DNA of 64,000 nt from an uncultured Aquimarina sp. (lineage in GTDB: Bacteria > Bacteroidota > Bacteroidia > Flavobacteriales > Flavobacteriaceae). Both the position numbers and the translations under genes were made by a program. Below are positions 60,422-64,000 of the stretch, piece after piece. Positions within the stretch are counted from its first letter, which is position 1. Every line of letters begins with the position of its first letter. The notes under the pieces are model-generated. The model worked only from the letters and a program-made list of their open reading frames with translations. It ran no database searches and was not told the DNA's origin. The stretch is taken from NCBI GenBank assembly GCA_947498785.1, contig CANMLS010000014.1, forward strand, positions 49,514 through 113,513, given 5' to 3'.

Positions 60422-60565
60422 TCAGGAATTTATAATCGTTGCCTTAGTATTATTCTGATGTGCCAGTTCAGTAATCAAATTACCCAAATCATAACAATTA
60501 TTAGTTAGAATTTTAGAAGCGTGTAAACCTCTGAACTTTAAGAATATCTTAGGATTAGATTCCAT
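60422..60565 (-). CDS. Hypothetical 47-aa protein
   Basis: A 47-aa ORF (ATG at 60565, TGA at 60422-60424), MESNPKIFLKFRGLHASKI and onwards. It overlaps the end of the preceding small gene by 11 bp, as in a coupled operon. It is too short for a family call; its coding status rests on the tight packing. Confidence 0.4.
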   Translation of the reverse strand: MESNPKIFLKFRGLHASKILTNNCYDLGNLITELAHQNNTKATIINS

Positions 60566-60722
60566 TTTTAATTTTGAAATAAGCCGTTTTAGTTGCAACA
60601 TATGCAGAATCGATAACCGGTATCTTGTTCACTTTTTGATTTTTGGCTACAACATCCTCTGATTGTTTTTCTTTAAAAAAAAATAGTAGAAGTAACGTAA
60701 TAAGTGTGGCAATTGGTTTCAT
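60555..60722 (-). CDS. Small membrane or exported protein
   Basis: A 55-aa protein. The ATG at 60722 is preferred to an upstream TTG at 60743. An N-terminal hydrophobic segment (MKPIATLITLLLLFFF) is followed by a short polar tail. Probably a signal-anchored small protein; no family recognised. First of the small-gene run leading to the DUF5694 gene. Confidence 0.5.
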   Translation of the reverse strand: MKPIATLITLLLLFFFKEKQSEDVVAKNQKVNKIPVIDSAYVATKTAYFKIKNGI

Positions 60723-60923
60723 CGTTTTTTGATTTTGAAACAAAATAAAGGGTTAGTGTTCTAATAGGTTTTTAATTTACATGTAACAGGTAAATCACAG
60801 GATAAAAAAGGGATAATTGCACTAATAGATATTTGGTTGTATAGTTCACCCTTTTCGTATAAGAAAATAAGGATTGCAACCATATAAGGATAAATTAAAT
60901 ATTCTAAGTGCTATTTTTGAATC

Positions 60924-61964
60924 ATGACAGCATTTAAATACCGTTGGAGATATCATACCATACTTGGTACATTAATCATCATAATGGATTTATATGGTGA
61001 TTATATTTACAAGAATAAAATTAGTTGGATTGAATACTTTGATTACCCGATATATTTATTTGGTATCACTATGTACATTACTTTTTTTAGTATTTATGTA
61101 CTAAACTATAAAGTATTGTGCCCTCTTACGCTTTCGCGAAAACACATCCTTAAATTTAGTATAGGAATCATTGTACTGGCATTTTTATTTGCCGGTATCC
61201 GATATGTATTAGAAGAAGTGCTATTATACTCCATGACAGGAAAGCACAATTACACAGAACGTTCTCGCCATTTTGGGTTTTATGTATTTGACAACTCTTA
61301 TTATGCCTCTAAGAGTCTACTTTTTAGTACAGCGATCTATCTTTTCTTTAGATTCATAGACCATAAAGAAACACTTCATCAATTAAAAATTGAAAATAAA
61401 AAGGCAGAATTACAATTACTTAAATCTCAATTGGGGCCTCACTTTTTATTCAATACCCTAAATAGTTTTTATTCTGAACTCATAGAAAGTCAATCCAAAA
61501 CTGCCGCAGACATTCATAGGCTTTCTGACCTTTTGCGATTTGTTACTTATGAAGCTCAACAGGATAGTATATCCTTAGAAAAAGACCTTAAGTTTATTGA
61601 AGATTATATATATTTTTTCCAAAAACGTTACGAAGATAATCTAGCTGTGAATTATCAAGTACATGGGGTTGTTACAAATCAAAAGGTACCTGCCATGTTG
61701 CTTATTCATTTTGTTGAAAATGTTTTTAAACATGGAATTGTTAATGACACCTCTGAAGTAGCCAATATCACAATCACTATCCTACCAGAAAGCATAGAAA
61801 TCAATACTAAAAATAAAGTTGCTACATCAGAGCATTATGCAGCATCGGGAATTGGATATTCCAGTGTTCAAAAAAGGTTAATTGCTCTTTTTAAAAATGA
61901 TTTTACATTGTATAAAAAAGAAGAAAAATCTTATTTTAAAGCCTATTTAAAAATTCCATTATGA
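60924..61964 (+). CDS. LytS-type sensor histidine kinase
   Basis: A 346-aa protein with four N-terminal transmembrane helices (about 12-150). A His_kinase domain of the LytS/YehU class follows, with QLGPHFLFNTLNSFYSELIE, whose His is the phosphoacceptor (usual form QINPHFLFN). A C-terminal HATPase region includes LIHFVENVFKHGIV (N box) and GIGYSSVQKRL (G box). It partners with the LytTR regulator that overlaps its stop by 4 bp. It senses an unknown envelope or extracellular signal. Confidence 0.9.
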   Translation: MTAFKYRWRYHTILGTLIIIMDLYGDYIYKNKISWIEYFDYPIYLFGITMYITFFSIYVLNYKVLCPLTLSRKHILKFSIGIIVLAFLFAGIRYVLEEVLLYSMTGKHNYTERSRHFGFYVFDNSYYASKSLLFSTAIYLFFRFIDHKETLHQLKIENKKAELQLLKSQLGPHFLFNTLNSFYSELIESQSKTAADIHRLSDLLRFVTYEAQQDSISLEKDLKFIEDYIYFFQKRYEDNLAVNYQVHGVVTNQKVPAMLLIHFVENVFKHGIVNDTSEVANITITILPESIEINTKNKVATSEHYAASGIGYSSVQKRLIALFKNDFTLYKKEEKSYFKAYLKIPL

Positions 61965-62671
61965 GTAAATCATTACGTTGCCTTATTGTAGATGATGAAC
62001 CGCCAGCAATACGTTTGCTTAAAATCTATGTAGAAAAAGTACCTTTTCTTGACCTCATCAATAGTACCACAAAAGCTTTGGAAGCACTACAACATATAGA
62101 AAATGAAAATATAGACCTTGTATTTCTTGATATTCAGATGCCAGATTTATCTGGAATTCAGTTATCAAAAATTATTAAAGATAAAGTACAAATTATTTTT
62201 ACCACTGCTTATCCTCAATTTGCCATAGAAGGATATGAACTTAATGCTGTTGATTATTTATTAAAACCATTTGAGTTTGATCGTTTTTATCAGGCAGTAC
62301 TTAAAATTAAGCAAAAAGAACCTTCGATTCATCAAAATAAATCTACCGAAGAATACTTATTTGTAAAGACCGATGGAAAAAATAATTATGAAAAAGTATA
62401 TATAAATGAAATTCTCTATATCGAGGGGCTAAAAAATTATGTAGCGATTCATTTATTAGATAAACAAATAATTACATATAGCACACTAAAACATATAGAA
62501 AGTACGCTTCCTTCTGCGACATTTATTAAGATTCATAAATCCTACATTATATCCATTAATCATATTATCAAAACCGATTCTCTACTTGCTTATATGGTCA
62601 ATAAAGCATTACCTATCAGTGATACTTATCGCAAATCCTTTTTTGAAATGATCAACAAAAAAAAACTGTAA
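61961..62671 (+). CDS. LytTR-family response regulator
   Basis: A 236-aa protein. Receiver domain (1-120): DDEPPA acidic pocket near 11-16, the phospho-acceptor Asp57 in VFLDIQMP, and conserved Lys in YLLKPF. A LytTR DNA-binding domain follows (about 140-230): FIKIHKSYIISINHI and GLKNYVAIHLLDK. It overlaps the kinase gene (ATGA), so the two form one operon. It probably controls nearby envelope genes, possibly the DUF2490 gene downstream. Confidence 0.92.
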   Translation: MSKSLRCLIVDDEPPAIRLLKIYVEKVPFLDLINSTTKALEALQHIENENIDLVFLDIQMPDLSGIQLSKIIKDKVQIIFTTAYPQFAIEGYELNAVDYLLKPFEFDRFYQAVLKIKQKEPSIHQNKSTEEYLFVKTDGKNNYEKVYINEILYIEGLKNYVAIHLLDKQIITYSTLKHIESTLPSATFIKIHKSYIISINHIIKTDSLLAYMVNKALPISDTYRKSFFEMINKKKL

Positions 62672-62769
62672 TTTCTTTAGTATAATTTTATATCAAAACT
62701 AGTATGGGTTTATCTTATCTTTACACTGTTTATTTAATATCAAATCAGATTGTCTACAGAATTAATTCC

Positions 62770-62777
62770 TAATTTTG
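62770..62777 (+). promoter_or_regulatory. -7 promoter element of the DUF2490 gene
   Basis: TAATTTTG fits TAnnTTTG, 24 bp before the ATG at 62802. A TTG about 17 bp upstream could be a weak -33 element. Confidence 0.45.
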
Positions 62778-62801
62778 AAAAACTCAAAATATAATTCATA
62801 C

Positions 62802-63494
62802 ATGAACACAAAAAATCTATTTCTTTTTTTAGTATTACTCTCTATAATTAATTTTTCGAGTGCTCAGGATAATGGTGAAGACGAATTTGGTGCCTGGTAT
62901 ATGTATTTTGGTACCAATCGTGTCAGTGACAACTTTAGTATTCATTCTGAAGCACAATTCCGTTTTTACGAAATGACTTCAACGTTTAATCAATTACTCT
63001 TAAGAACAGGATTAAATTATCATATCGATGATAAGGCAATTGCTACTCTTGGATATGGTTTTATTAATACCGATGGTACTTTTGAAGATATTCCTGATGA
63101 AGAAAACTCCAATGAACATCGAATCTTTGAACAGTTTATTTTAAAAAACAGTGTTGGTAAATTTAAATTTGAACACAGATATCGTCTTGAACAAAGATTT
63201 ATCAGTACACAGAATGATGATTTTACCGAACATAGAGCAAGATACAGATTACAGCTCACCTACCCTATTAATGAACAATGGTTTATCAATGTATATGATG
63301 AAGTATTTGTCAACCTACAAGAACCAATTTTTGGTCAAAATAGATTATACGGGGCTGTTGGATATAATGTAAAATCTAATTTTAGCATACAATTAGGATA
63401 TCTTAAAAACCACTTTACTGGTGTTAATTTTGATCGATTGCAGTTAGGAGTAATCTATAATACCGACTTTAGAAAAAAAGAAAAAAACCAATAA
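62802..63494 (+). CDS. DUF2490-like outer-membrane protein
   Basis: A 230-aa protein with a signal peptide (MNTKNLFLFLVLLSIINFSSAQ). The start at 62802 is an ATG, preferred over an upstream TTG at 62775. The mature part is a small barrel pattern typical of DUF2490: GAWYMYFGTNRVSDNFSIHSEAQFRFY, YGFINTDG, FEHRYRLEQRF, RARYRLQLTYPI and LQLGVIYN at the end, all alternating strands. Probably an outer-membrane barrel; function unknown. It follows the two-component pair by 130 bp. Confidence 0.85.
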   Translation: MNTKNLFLFLVLLSIINFSSAQDNGEDEFGAWYMYFGTNRVSDNFSIHSEAQFRFYEMTSTFNQLLLRTGLNYHIDDKAIATLGYGFINTDGTFEDIPDEENSNEHRIFEQFILKNSVGKFKFEHRYRLEQRFISTQNDDFTEHRARYRLQLTYPINEQWFINVYDEVFVNLQEPIFGQNRLYGAVGYNVKSNFSIQLGYLKNHFTGVNFDRLQLGVIYNTDFRKKEKNQ

Positions 63495-63895
63495 TTGTTT
63501 CAAAATATAATTCAATTCTGATTTAAAAACACTCATATAAAAAACAGTTATTTTTTGATTAGGCGAAAAAGAAAAGCCGTGTATATCTCTAGCTATAGTT
63601 TAGTTTTATTTTGAAGCTTCAGTAGAAAAAGGGTGAATTTTATAGCAGTAAACTTAGATCAGAAATGATATCTCTTGACGGGAGAAAAACTTACCCATAT
63701 TTTGTTTAAAGTAACCCGTTGTACATTTAAGAAGAATACAAGAAAAAATATCTACTCCAGTGTTTTGTCACAATGAAATAAGACAAAATGTATCGAAAAT
63801 AGCTGCCTGAAAAATATTCATCGTACTAAATCACTCTGCACTGAAAGTGCAGAGGTTTGGTTTTATTAGGGACTAATACTATTTAATATTTTATT
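63495..63895. other. Intergenic region between DUF2490 gene and right-edge gene
   Basis: About 400 bp of AT-rich sequence. Apart from the hairpin at 63834-63854 I see no gene or regulatory motif. Confidence 0.5.
63834..63854. terminator. Hairpin terminator before right-edge gene end
   Basis: CTCTGCACT GAA AGTGCAGAG, a perfect 9-bp stem and 3-base loop, with T-rich sequence on the plus side. It lies 42 bp beyond the stop codon of the minus-strand gene at 63896. Confidence 0.7.
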
Positions 63896-64000
63896 TTACT
63901 CAATTAATGGTTTTGTATAGATGTCATATGCTGTAATGGAGATAATCAATTCCTTATCCATAGATTTTATTAATTGAGTTAATCTGTCTTGCAAATGTTT
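63896..64000 (-). CDS. Partial minus-strand gene at right edge
   Basis: An open frame read from the right window edge ends in TAA at 63896-63898. The visible 34 residues, ending in AYDIYTKPLIE, are soluble and helical. Too short to assign. The start is outside the window. Confidence 0.55.
   Translation of the reverse strand, partial: KHLQDRLTQLIKSMDKELIISITAYDIYTKPLIE

Overview
The DNA is AT-rich. It carries Bacteroidota hallmarks: TAnnTTTG-type promoter elements, lipoproteins with acidic residues just after the lipobox cysteine, SprB repeats, a type IX secretion (T9SS) C-terminal sorting domain, a DUF4248-like regulator, and a Bacteroidota-type tyrosine recombinase. A marine flavobacterium (Aquimarina-like) is the best guess; this is inference from gene content, not from a database search.

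The outer flanks look like ordinary chromosome. On the left are the end of a metallo-beta-lactamase-fold hydrolase and a large secreted BNR-repeat protein (1-3796). On the right are a secreted DUF5694/TraB-like protein with three small genes, a LytS/LytTR two-component pair, a DUF2490 outer-membrane protein, and the tail of one more gene (59274-64000). Between them lies about 55 kb of accessory DNA. A near-perfect 19-bp direct repeat (4092-4110 and 59067-59085) brackets it, and the left copy sits just upstream of an intact tyrosine recombinase (4150-5361). I propose these repeats as attachment sites.

Inside this island, left to right: (i) An array of small genes (5361-10104), all pointing towards the integrase and separated by eight copies of an 18-bp repeat. 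The first copy overlaps the integrase stop codon. The repeat often supplies the stop of one gene and the start of the next. Two further genes (an Mrr-like nuclease and an unknown) look like attC-bordered integron-style cassettes nested in this array. (ii) A four-gene putative anti-phage operon (10146-13622): HEPN/MltR-like protein, AbiC-like membrane protein, NA37-like protein and RelA/SpoT nucleotidyltransferase. (iii) A RecA-like ATPase, a fused m5C/m6A DNA methyltransferase, a small basic protein and a PLD-like protein (14215-18861). (iv) A long co-directional block (18916-29695) that looks viral but has no tail, terminase or portal gene. It holds L,D-transpeptidase-like and CHAP enzymes, several small membrane proteins, a peptidoglycan-binding protein, an annexin-repeat-like protein, a run of small beta-rich proteins that may form a capsid, a transglutaminase-like protein and a LEA14/WHy protein. 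It is followed by a replication-initiator-like gene and a repeat-rich, origin-like region (30200-32607). This could be a tailless, possibly membrane-containing provirus or a derived particle.

(v) From 34400 to 54283 lies a cell-surface module. Most of it reads leftward from a good promoter at about 54400: a 1603-aa secreted protein, a fibronectin type III protein, an SprB-repeat protein with a T9SS sorting domain, a surface lipoprotein, and a 1378-aa TANFOR/FN3 protein ending in an EndoU-type nuclease toxin domain. A small probable immunity gene follows 2 bp later. Farther downstream are a frameshifted small ORF, another small ORF, a lipocalin-like lipoprotein and an outer-membrane beta-barrel protein. 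(vi) The right end (55007-58963) holds small regulatory and hypothetical genes around a divergent promoter with tandem operator-like repeats.

I saw no tRNA, rRNA, CRISPR array or recognisable transposase. All assignments come from reading the sequence by eye; no homology search was possible.
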